NCBI GenBank assembly: GCA_013396915.1
Contig: VWZL01002220.1
Location: forward strand, 484,870-548,869
Length of the DNA stretch: 64,000 nt
Reading direction: 5' to 3'
From: Stercorarius parasiticus
Lineage: Eukaryota; Chordata; Aves; Charadriiformes; Stercorariidae
Both the position numbers and the translations under genes were made by a program. The notes under the pieces were generated by a model, which saw nothing but the letters and a program-made list of their open reading frames with translations, did not search any database and had not been told where the DNA came from. Of the stretch, positions 23,909-35,017 are shown one piece after another (the stretch's first letter is position 1; every line of letters starts with the position of its first letter).

Positions 23909-25517
23909 AGATCAACTTTAAACCCAATCGTGCACGTCAGCATACAAACAACTTATAAAAGTATGATATAGCTGCCTAATTATTAAGCAAGATGCATATT
24001 TTTAAAGGCTGAATCTTGTGGAGGTATAAAAGACCCATTGACATTTTTTGTCCTTTTTCCTTTCGGAAAGAGCAGCTAAATTCTGTTGACCTTTTTAATG
24101 TGATTGAATTAAAAAGTTTTAAAGCCCCAGAATTTGTTTTTTAAAGTCAATCAAAATTTTGGCATTTCAGTATATCTGGCATTTCAGTATCCTAATTTTC
24201 ATCACCATAAAGATCAATACTAACGTCCATCTCTCTTTATGGTATTTTATTTCCTCCAGAAGCTGACTTGAGTGCCAAAGAAGACCTCTAGATCTCTGTC
24301 AAGCAAGATTTCAATAAGAAACATTGAAAAATATTTGTTGTGACTCATTATTAGATATCACTGATTTTGATGTGACATCTTGACTTCATTTCTCTCAAAC
24401 CTTTCCCAGCAATAGGTATGAGAGCTCATGGGCCTAATAGCAAACATAAATTCTGTAGCAGACGAGTTACCTGAGTTATTGAGTTTTTAGATGACATAAT
24501 TCTGAGAGCTGGTTTTCTGAAATAAAATGCCATCTGCTTCTACTTACTTTTGCTTGTTTCCTTCTCTAAGAAAACATTGAGAAAACATGCTTGTTCTGAA
24601 AGGTAGTTCCTTTGAGGCCTGTTATTTTCCTCCATCTCTCTAAAAAGACAAGATATGAATTTGTTAGTGAGTTACCAGACAATTCAATATATGGCGTATC
24701 CAAGGTGCCAAATAAATGCACTTTCATTTGATACATCTTGATGTAGCTGAAAGTTTGAATTTTGAAGTCAGATTTACCAGAAGGCTTCTGGGGCCACAGC
24801 CGGAGCAGCTAACAGTTGTATTCTCAAATGATTTTCCCTGTTTTCTCCAAGGGAGATGTATTCACATTTCGTAACACTACAGTGTGCATTGCAGCCCCCT
24901 TATTAATGTGAGAGAGGCTAAGACACATCCTGAACCAGAAGAATCAGAATAAAACAAGGCTTTCAAACTTTTCCATCTTCACACCAGAACAGGATCATTT
25001 CACAGCATTTCGACAATACCGGCTGGCAGCCAAAAGATACATACACCAAGTCAGCATCAGGGCTTTAATAGCTCATAATATTTTAATGTTTTTTAATATA
25101 TTAGATTATTGTAAGGGTACTAAAATATACCAACATTGCTCTCAATTAATACGTAAGAAAGATATTCCCTGCAATTTGCTCTTTCTATACTCTGGAATTT
25201 TCCGGACTCTACCTTACTCTGAGGGGAAGATTTGATTTTCAAAGGGCTTTTGCTATGTGTGCTTTTGGCTGAAAGAGAGCTGTAGTATCTGCTCAGAGAT
25301 CAGTAGCTGTGGGGCAATATTATCACACAAATACAAAGGGATCTGATTAGACAAGGGTTGCCTAATCTATGGTGTAGTTCAAACTGCAACTAACATTATA
25401 GATGGCTGCAATTTAGAAGATCTTGATTCTATGTTAGGTTTGGACAACCATAGGAAAGCTAGTAAATTTAAACTGGTTATTCATCTTGACTTACCTCTTG
25501 ATTGCTGAAGTCTGTTT

Positions 25518-25537
25518 TAAATAATAATAATAATAAT
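25518..25537. repeat. (TAA)n microsatellite
   Basis: About six perfect AAT/TAA units. Confidence 0.9.
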
Positions 25538-26161
25538 GTAATAATTGAAATTTGGAGTTTTCTCCAAAGACTGAAGGGTTTGCCTTTTAAAAATATCATG
25601 ATAAAATTGAAATGAGGTCCATTATTTCAGAATTCAGAGCACAAATGACAGCAAATTTCTGTATTCCATAAAGTGGAGTGGTTAAGGTCCTTTGATATTC
25701 TAATTCAAGTTAAAAATTAAGGGTCAGACTGTGTGTAAAATGCTGGCTTATGTTCTCCTAAGAGTGAGTATGAATTTCATGTCCCTTACAACTGAGGTGC
25801 ATGAGGTGCAGGCTTCAAATTACAGGAGAATGTCCATGGGAAGAAGAGTAAGATACTCTGCACTTGCTGCGATAAACTTATTTTACAGAAGGACTATACT
25901 CGGTAGGATGTTATGAGGCACCCTGTGTGACAACAGACTTTGTAAGTCCTTGGTTGCAAAGAGTTTGCCCCATGCCGGGCATCCCTTTTGCCTGCAGCCC
26001 TCTCACAGTCAGAAGGAGCTGAAACCGGAGAGCACGCTGGGCATGCTGGGTGAGAAACCCAAGCGTTGCAAGGAGTCCCATGGGTGCAGAAATTGTCTGG
26101 GATCTAGGAAGTGGGGGCTCAGGCTGAGGAAGTTCTGTCCACTTCAGGGCGTGAGCGTGTG

Positions 26162-26171
26162 CCCCCCCCCC
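26162..26171. repeat. Poly-C run
   Basis: Ten C residues followed by GCCGCC, in a small GC-richer patch. Confidence 0.85.
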
Positions 26172-27752
26172 GCCGCCAAGTGTGGATGTCCAGGGCAGCT
26201 GGTGGCCGGGCAGTCATTGTCTCCAGACTTGGCTTGGTGGAGTCATTCCTTTTCTTAAGAACAACCAGCACCTACTTGTTGGATCAAAGGACACTCTATA
26301 GTCTAACCACTCTGGTGGCATGTGGGAATTCAAGATCCAAGCTCACAATGTTAAATATTTAATAACCACCATCATATTTTGATGCTAATTCAAGCCCTTG
26401 TTACCAGGCTCAGCAGAAAGGCTGACAGCGGAATGGACGTGGAAGAGGAAGTGTCCTCTCTTGTCTACAGATGGTCTGCCCAGTTCAAGGGCAAAGAACT
26501 TTGATGAGGTTGAAAAGTTTATGCTGTCTCTGCGTCTACTCTGGATGTTTTGCAGAGAAAGGAAGAGTTAGAATCCAGCTGCTGTCAACAGATTTCTCTT
26601 AGTTAGATTTCTCTTAGCAACTAAATCTACAGTGCTACACTTGGAAAAGTGTATTTATCATAGACAAAACTGAGTTTCTGGAAAACATTTATTAAAAAAG
26701 ACTGACTACAGCTTTCAGCAGACTTGACGAGATTTTGTATTTCACTTTTCATCTTTACCAAGTGCATTAATAGCTTTTGAGACTAAATGACATGAGCACT
26801 AGATACCTCAGCAGTGCATTAGAGATGGAGAAGACAGAATTTTGTGGCTTTGTGTACATGTCTGGTGGTCAGGAGAAAAACACAGTGAATAGGACTGTTT
26901 GAAAAATCAGGAGTTTCCCCCCAGTCCAAACAGATTGATAAGGAAGTTTGTGATTAAACAGCTGAAATTCAAACTAAATTTGCATTGCCCAGCTGATATT
27001 TCTCACTATATCTTAAATATTTGAAAGTGCTCCTGAAAATATCTTCAAATCCAGAAAACCCAAGAAATCAATTCTCAGGTTCTATTAGTTAGTATGCGTT
27101 TGTCACTACCACTTTCACCAGTTCACCATTTTTGCTGTTTAGGATTTTTGCTTGCCTGATCAGATACCAGAAACATACCATGTGGGCAAATATCCAGTAG
27201 TGAGCTGCAGAAGTGAACAATCTGTGAATAACTCAAGCTCTGAAAAATCATTTATTCTCACTAGCTTATGAACATTTACAAACAGCAAAACTGAACTTGA
27301 ACGACTGCATCCAAATCCCTCAAAAAGCCCAAAACACTGAGAACACACCAAAGCAGTGAAGCAAGTGGCAAAAAATTACAATCTTTCCTAAAATCTTTCC
27401 AAATCCAAATACAATCACTATTCAAAACTGATTAATGTTTTTATCTGGCGAATTTACCTAATTCTAAGCAGCCAATCGTGTCTTTCTGCTGTGGCTGTAT
27501 GATTCGATATGGCTGGTTGCCTGAGACAACTAAGAGAAATAAAAATAGCTTCAAGTAAAATAATTTTTCCCAGCTGAGCCCCACATGAGATCTGCCTCAT
27601 CTTTCTTTCACTCAAGTTAAGATAGTAATTTTGGTACATGTTACATTTTTCATTCAGACGCAAGAGACTTGTTTAATGAGTTGCCCGAGGTGCAACATCT
27701 TTACTTTGAAGCAAATTAAAGCACTTTCTATAACAAGATGTAGGCTTGGGGG

Positions 27753-27774
27753 TTTTTTTTGTGTGTGTGTGTTT
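27753..27774. repeat. T8(GT)n tract
   Basis: Eight T residues run into about five and a half GT units. Confidence 0.85.
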
Positions 27775-27816
27775 ATTTTATTGCAATCATCACCCTATTT
27801 TGTGTAATTATCTTAC

Positions 27817-27894
27817 CACAGGCTGCTATTCCAGGCCCTGCACCAACGTAACTATTGGTACAGGCCAGCAAGGGTGACTCGCTTGCTGTGGAGG
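27817..27894 (-). other. Exon-like open segment, 78 nt, phase 1-1 (candidate)
   Basis: On the minus strand an acceptor (CATTCCCATGTTCTCAG) and a donor (TGTG|GTAAGA) bound a 78-nt block. Only the phase 1-1 frame is open, giving a Ser/Ala/Gly-rich peptide that includes CTNSYVGAGPGIAAC. It is GC-richer than its flanks. No family is recognised; it may be a non-coding RNA exon or chance. Confidence 0.15.
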
Positions 27895-28442
27895 CTGAGA
27901 ACATGGGAATGTGCTCATCTTTCCATATCTTCCGGTTTAGGGCCAAGCAGCAGGAATTCTGGGCTAAGCATTGAGTCTCTGTACACAGAAGATGAGGGAC
28001 ATCTGGGAGTCAGGCAGCAGAACTGATGTTCCAAAGCTGAGTACAAGCAGGTTGTTTCTGGGAGGGTGAACAAGGTATGTGGATGAGACGGCTTCCAAGG
28101 AAGGAGGTAGCTGCTTCCCGGAGCAGCTTGCACCCGAGGTGAGTTATAGCGAATAATTTTAGCAGTTTGATTAACTGAACCAGAACAGGTTGCCTCCAGC
28201 ATAGTCTTTAAGTGCTAATCAACAGCCATTTCGTTTCATGTCTCCAGACCAAGCACACTGCCCCTGCAGAGAGGCAGGACTTCTCACGGCTTGGGACTAA
28301 GGTCTGCTTTTGTCTGCTCTCTATAGGAATAAGGAACATTTGCATCTTATTTTGACAGTGAGCTCTACCTAAAGGATATGCATAAAGATTATCATGTTTT
28401 CACCAGTGTGCTCGAAGCAGATAAATGAGTGTGTTCTCCACT

Positions 28443-28557
28443 ATGGCAGATCTGGTCTCAAAAAGGGATAAAAGGAGTTTGGTGGACGTTCCCCGTGGGG
28501 CACACATTCAACTTTGCAGTGACATAATCATCAGTCTCAGCCCACCAGTCACACCTG
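28443..28557 (+). other. ATG open frame ending in a strong donor (candidate first coding exon)
   Basis: The ATG at 28,443 has A at -3 and G at +4, a good initiation context; a weaker in-frame ATG lies at 28,425. The frame MADLVSKRDKRSLVDVPRG... reaches CTG|GTGAGT at 28,557, a near-consensus donor. Unspliced, it stops after 28,637. I recognise no family. It could be chance. Confidence 0.15.
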
Positions 28558-30644
28558 GTGAGTTGTTCAGACAGAGAACACAAAGGCATTTGCTGAACAG
28601 GACTAAAAATCGTTTACACCGTAAGAGACTAAAGTGACCAGTAAGGTTGTACTTGCATTTTCCAAACGGCACCTCCCTGCCAATCAGGTACGATGTATTG
28701 TGTCCTTCCTTTGTTCTCAGTAACATTCTGAACAACAACTTTTGAGAGGGCAGGCACTTTATGGAAGCTTTGCAGATGTTCTTCCTTCCTTAAGTCTTGC
28801 TGAGATAGATTAGGAATACACTAGTATTCCAGTTGAGTGCATTTTATTTCTATTGCATTAGGATCCACTGTAAAGAGTTATGTTAGAGTGATTTCATTTT
28901 TTCAACAAACCTACTCACCATCTGCATTTGGCAAAACTCGTTGACATCAGTCTTTGTTGCTTAGCAATAAATACTTGTGCTGACTCCAGTCACAAAGAGT
29001 ATTCATTACTTTGTCATTCAGACACTTTACACAGCCTTTATGTCTTCAGAAATCATTTATTTACGCTGTCCTTCTTGGAAGAGAGGGGGAAGAGCTGAAA
29101 AACAAATGTGTAGAATGAGAGGAAAGGCACACAGATCTTGAAAGGCATTGGACACAAATAGCAAAGAACCTGTAGTAGATCCACAAGCTCAATAAAGAGC
29201 AGAAAAATACCTAAAAGAAAACAATGCGATACTGTTACTATAAAATATTAAAGCAGTTGTAGAGCTTGCCAGACATCAACAATCTTCAACACTATTAAAG
29301 TGTATGTTTTGTAATGGCATCAATGATCACATTCCATCAATTTGTGCTAATCAGGATGTACGAACCAGCAAGAATATCTGATCTAAGAATGTGCTTTGTG
29401 CTTATATTCTGTGTCTGTGTGTAATCATGAGGCGTTCTAATTTGAGTAAAATATCTAAAAAATTTACATTTCTATAGAGTTCTACGGTAATTGTCTTGTT
29501 ACTCACAACTTCAGAGTTATCTGAATTTGGGAATAGTGTTTATAGCTAGTATTAGCTTAGAATTGAACTGTGTTGAAACCTTTGAGGAAAGTTTTTATTT
29601 ATAAAAAGTTAGTAGAAGAAATGCTTGAACCTGCACAATTATAATTGCTTTGCTTATTTAACATTCACTATGGCACACTTCTGTTTAGATGTCTAATTGT
29701 AATACATTAACCTTTGGCGCTCAGAGCAGAAAAAAATTGGACTAGGAGGCTCCAAAAAGGCAAAATTAGAATTGAAAATGAAATGGGTCACTTGTTACAG
29801 AGCATGTTACATTTAATAGATGAACAAGCTAACAAATGAATATGACAATGAGTCATCTGAAGTCAGAAAACAGCATACTGTTGGAATGTCAGATGATTTA
29901 TAAAACGCTTAGTTTTTGCTTTTATTTGTGGACACATTATGCAAAATAAGTTGATCATTTTATATGTGTAGCAGCAAAAATGCAGAAAAAACCAGAATAC
30001 GTGATAGCAAATCTCTCATGGACGGAGTGTCCACTGCACAACGTACCAAATACTTGGCATATTTTTCAGGAAACAGCAAAGAAATCTTCCCAAAGCTGAA
30101 CTTCATTCAGGCACTGAGTTTTGGACTCAAAATCTCTTTTTGCTTTAAAGGTGATGACTTTGATTCTGCTCTGCCAATAGAATTTTTCACTTTAAGTGTT
30201 AAGCAAAATAATAAAAGTAGTCAAAAACTATGAACTGGGCATTTGGAGTTAGGTGGCTGGTGAAGTACAATGACCTTAACAGTTACTCCAGTCACATGTA
30301 TGTGAGAGATTGTGCCTAAACAGCTGATTAGGCATGTTTAAAGACCACAGCTGCTGTGCAACCTTCAAGACCAGAACGAGAGATTGCAAAGTGAACGTTG
30401 TTACAAAAGTCACACTCTTTCAAAATGTGCAGCAAGCTGAGAAGGAAAAGTGCCTCTTTCATGTCAGCCTTAAGTCAAGACGTAATTCAGGTTCCCTGCT
30501 TTGAAGGGGCAGTGCCACCACTTAGTGTGATGCTGACCTGAGTTACCTTGGGAGGGGCAAGATCATATTGCCCAGACACTGACACGGAAATCCTGATTTT
30601 GAGCCTCAAATGGCTGCTCCTGCTCACCCGGATTCAGGGAGTGT

Positions 30645-30905
30645 AATGATAGGACACGGGGTAACGGCCTCAAACTGAAAGAGGGTAGTTTTAGATTGGA
30701 TATGAGGAAGAAATTCTTTACTGTGAGGGTGGTGAGGTTGCCCAGGGAAGTTGTGGATGCCCCATCCCTGGACGTGTTCAAGGCCAGGCTGGATGGGGCT
30801 TTGAGCAGCCTGGTCTAGTGGGAGGTGTCCCTGCCCAGGGCAGGGGGATGGAACTACATGATCTTTAAAGTCCCTTCCAACCCGAACAATTCTGTGATTC
30901 TGTGA
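30645..30905 (+). mobile_element. CR1 LINE 3' end
   Basis: Plus-strand ORF2 tail reads [18 protein letters not shown], then TVRVVR joined directly to [14 protein letters not shown], with a stop at 30,816-30,818. The usual HWNR-type residues between VVR and LPREV are missing, a small in-frame deletion of about 15 bp. The 3' UTR and the repeat AATTCTGTGATTCTGTGAC follow. Confidence 0.94.
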
Positions 30906-31592
30906 CTGGCTGCGGGAATCTGTAAGGCAGCAATGCATTGTGTTGCATGGCCATGCTCAGTCTGCCGAAGTGCCGTGAAACAGGGAATATTTATAGCTGT
31001 CTGAATGGATGTTCAGTTCAAACATACGCAGGCGTTAAGTGCTGCAAACTTGAAAGTCTGACCCTCAGCCCTTTTGGAAATGTCTCCTATTAAATACAGC
31101 ACACTGCTGAAATAGAAAGTGAAACATGAAGGGAGCTGTGTTGAAGCAACAAGAGAAAACTTTTTGCTTCAATACGAAGGAGAAAAATGTAAAAGCAGCT
31201 GGACAGAAGGGGAAAAAAACCCTAATCAAAAAGTCACATTATGACAAAAAAAATTATTTGAAAGACAACAGATAACACTCTGAGGAGTCAGAGGCTGGGA
31301 ATAACAAGAAACCTAAGGCTCCTCTTTTGGCAAGGCTGGTATTCTTCAATACCCAAGAGCATCTGTAAACATTTTCTCAAGGAAAATGCTGACTTTTCTA
31401 AAAATGCAGTCAATGTAGGAGGAACAGTGTATTCTCAGTGAATGATGGGTTAGGCTCTGTGCTCCTGACAAATCCAGGATCAAGTTGAATGACCAATTGC
31501 CCCAATACAGGCTTGGAACAGCTCCATTTCTGCAGCACTGATTATACTGACATTTCCCTTTCCTCCTCTGCTCCTTCCCTCTCTCTCTCCAG

Positions 31593-31645
31593 GATGCGTT
31601 TTTCTCTTTGCCTGTTTCTAGTTACTTTTTCACTATTTTTGCATG
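31593..31645 (+). other. Candidate signal-peptide exon
   Basis: A very strong pyrimidine tract (about 31,553-31,590) and CAG|G acceptor are followed after one base by ATG (31,594). The frame MRFSLCLFLVTFSLFLH then reaches ATG|GTAAAG, a good donor, and is left in phase 1. The peptide looks like a secretory signal: a basic residue, then a hydrophobic core. Phase 1 is common after signal peptides. No mature domain can be linked to it and the gene is unknown. Read without splicing it stops after 26 residues. Chance cannot be excluded. Confidence 0.25.
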
Positions 31646-31793
31646 GTAAAGGAAGGCTCAAGCAGAAATATTAAACACTCTTTTGAGGAAGAAACAAGCC
31701 CCATGTCAAATTCTGAGCCCTACATCCCTTAGAGAGCTCTGAAATCATGTAGAAAAACACCACCCAACTCAGTCTGAGGTGGGCCAGAAGCTC

Positions 31794-31808
31794 TTTTTTT
31801 TTTTTTTN
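31794..31808. repeat. Poly-T run ending in an ambiguous base
   Basis: Fourteen T residues followed by a single N at 31,808, the only ambiguous base in the window. It marks an unresolved homopolymer or a join in the assembly. Confidence 0.95.
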
Positions 31809-33877
31809 GATTTCAAGGCTGCAAATCAGATTAATGAAATGTTAGTGGGACCCCAAGTTGCGTTGACAGAGGTAATGCAGCCCCTTTTCAGCCACCTGGA
31901 GGAAGGCGTACCATGCAGGTCCAAGGGAGGTCAGGGGTCAGGGAGTCAGTGATGCAGTTTGGTATTCACCTTTCCCTGGTTCTCTGGGAAACACCAGCTG
32001 CAGTGGTCCCTCTCCCTCACTGGGGCTCCTTGGTGCAAACTCACGACACTAGGCAGCAGGTTGGGTCCCAATGTCCCCTCTTTTGACCATAACCTTTTCA
32101 TCAGCAGGCCCACAGTTGAGCTCCTTGAGTAGGAAGCACTACCTTAGGGTAGCAGGGTGCTGGAAGGGATTCAAGTAATGGCAAGAAAAACATGTAAGAG
32201 GCATCTTTACATACAAGTAATGCCATCAGAGAACCATGAGTGTAGCTTTTTTATGTTTCTAAGAGATAAAGTATTTAGCAAATATTTGCAGCACTCAGTG
32301 GAATGAGTCTGTGAAATCAGGAGACCATATACTGCTTTTAGTAACAACAACAGATCAGGCACAACAAAGATAAAGTAAAAGGCTATTGGAAAATGGAGTT
32401 GATTAGCTGTCATTCCTTGACTATTTCCTTTCCATTATGTATTTAAATTTGTAATTTTTATAGTAGTTCACATGGTCAAGTGCAAAAATAGAGCTGCAGA
32501 AAAATAATTTTGCCCCAGCTGAGGGCAAAGTTCCAAATCCAACAGTTTATTTCCTCCTTGAGGGATACTTTTTCCATACTTTTATCAACAAAATGGATCA
32601 ATGACTCACCGCTTGCCAATACAACTCAGGCTACTTTTGCTCATTTCCCTAGAACTGAGACACTCGGAATAAAAATAAATGTCTGTTCTCAGCACTTCCT
32701 GTCCTGCTCTCAAAACGAAGTGTTTCAGGGATTTAATTTCTCATCCCTGGCTTTCCTAGTCTCTCTCTGTTTATTGACGGGAGTGTCCTGCGACAGGAAA
32801 TGGCCCTGTCATGTAAGCTGCAGTGTGTTAAAGACTTTTTCCAGCTAAAAATAGGTACTGGAGCTATCTTCTAGTTTGTTGTTTTGTATTAAATTCCAAA
32901 TGTCAAACATAATATAGAGCTTAGAATAAATTCAACCTTTTATGCCATTTAAATGCAACAAACTGCTTCTAACACCCTGCTTTGCAAATGTGTTTGAAAC
33001 CCTGTTAAGTATGTGCCATGTGGTTCATGATGCGTCCATGCTTCAGGAAGAATTGGTATGTCATGCGTCTGCTGACTTGTTTTAGAGATTAAAGTTTGCA
33101 TTACGGAAGCACTTGGGTGACAATCAAGAATGAGGCCACACTGGGATCTGTGTATGTATTAATCGCCTTAGGTTTTCAGAAGGGAAATACCTTTGAGCTA
33201 ATGGTCCGTTGTCCCAAAACCTCAGTGGGTTAATGGAAAACATTGTACATCGTTAGTGTTACCACTGAAGTTCCAATCCAAAATGTATAATTACACATTG
33301 AACCACTGTTAATCACCGTAACATTCAACACCATGTATCTGGGTTCAGATAGTGCATACTGTACATGAAAAATATGGTCTAATTAGCTTCTGCTAATAGA
33401 GATGTAAGATATGTCAACAAAGCACAATGCTTGCATTTATTGTGTAAAATACTACATAATTAGATAGCCCCTGATAGTGAATGGCTTGGGAAAAAGACTC
33501 AGAACTAAGACAGTCATAGATTCTGATTTCAGCAGCATCTAATTTTATTTGGACATAGTTGTTACTTGACCTCTCTTCTCTGTACATTAGTCAATATAAC
33601 TGGAAAATCCATTAAAAACCAGACTCTTCAGAACGGTTTGTTCAACTCTAAGATAAAAGTTCTGGTTAAACACATCCAAGTATAACACTGTGAAAACAGT
33701 CTCTCTCTTCTTTCTGGCAGTTCCTTAGTCATCAGAACTAAAGCTGTGAAAAAAATAATGCATGACACCAATGCCTTTTTTTAAAAATACCTATTAATAA
33801 TTACAGCTTTAATGAACGGCGTGCTGAACATTTCAAATCCAAAATCAGTGGAGCAACACTAATGGTTTACCCCTCCC

Positions 33878-33890
33878 ACCACCACCACCA
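33878..33890. repeat. (ACC)n microsatellite
   Basis: About four units of ACC/CCA. Confidence 0.8.
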
Positions 33891-34910
33891 TTAGCAGGTC
33901 AAGGCTGCAGAGAGGGAGAAAGGTTGAATTTTTGGAAGTGAGTGGGAGTGGAGGTTCTGACTGCGGGGTCCTGCATGCCTGACACACTCAAGTTTTCGCT
34001 GAGAGTGCAACTGAGGAAGAGGACCTGTTTTGGACAAAGGCTGTGACAGTGATGTAAAACAGAAGGAACACTTAAGGGAGAAGGGAAGGTAAATTTGACA
34101 GACAGAGTGGGACACCTTTGCCAGTTTCAACAACACCTGCCACAGCCGATGAGCATCAGCTGGCCAATACAGCAGAAACTTGTACAGCAGCATCTCAGTT
34201 CAAGCCATTCATTACCAGTACAGCTACTGGGGTTGGCTTTATAAAGAACAGCATGTTGGGTATGTCAATTTTGACAGGATTTTACTGGAAGACTTCCTTC
34301 TAACTTTTGATCTACTGCGGTTGAGCTCTGCGAATTTTTTATGACTGTGTGTCTAAATCTGCCCCTCCCTATGTTGGCAGGCCTCCCAGGGTGCCCTCAA
34401 AACCATCTCTTTGCATCCTGCTTGTATTCTTGACTTTCTTTCATCTGCCCAGCCCTTATTTTTAGAACTGCTTATTCAACTTTGCATGTCAGATATCTGT
34501 ATCTTTCATTCAACTTTTTCTTACAGTTCACTTCTGTCAAAAGCCTATAAATCTAACAAAGACAGGAGATTATTATCCATTTTTTGCTTTTAATTTTTAC
34601 TTTGGTGTGATTTTGATAATCCAGCATGTAAATTACAAAAATCAAAATGGAAATAAGTTAAAAAATATGACTTGCTAAATCAGAATGAACACATTTTGGT
34701 TTACAAGATCAGGCGAGTGATCTGAAGCTATATTACAGTTTCCAGCCAATGTTAGGCAAATTGTTTAATGACTTGCTTCTAGGAATATACAAATTTTATT
34801 GCATTAGTGGAGGATTTTCACCTTCTTGGCTTCGTGAATAAGCCGGTATAGACACAAGTACATCTCAGTCTGAAGATAATCATATGTGTGGTGGGGTGAA
34901 ATTCACTTAC

Positions 34911-35017
34911 CTCCTGCTATGCCATGCCTAGCGATGTTAAATTCAGAATTAAGATGCATGTCTGCATAGTTCCTTTGCAGATAAGAATATTTTCTTTCCT
35001 TGAATGCTAAAATGGTT
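34911..35017 (-). other. Exon-like open segment, 107 nt (candidate)
   Basis: On the minus strand the acceptor CTACCTCATGCCACAG and the donor GGAG|GTAAGTG, close to perfect consensus, bound a 107-nt block. It is open in a frame that includes TILAFKERKYSYLQR. The same frame extends upstream to an ATG at 35,196. It has no known family resemblance and the composition is AT-rich like the flanks. Confidence 0.15.

Larger units (their letters stand above)
21791..30644. other. Unique AT-rich non-coding sequence
   Basis: About 8.8 kb with no recognised gene. It holds simple repeats at 23,890-23,908, 25,518-25,537, 26,162-26,171 and 27,753-27,774. A GC-richer patch at about 27,800-28,200 and an ATG frame at 28,443 are described separately. 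A 13-bp duplication (AGATTTCTCTTAG) lies near 26,600-26,630, and a 16-bp one (GGCATTTCAGTAT) near 24,162-24,190. Confidence 0.5.
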
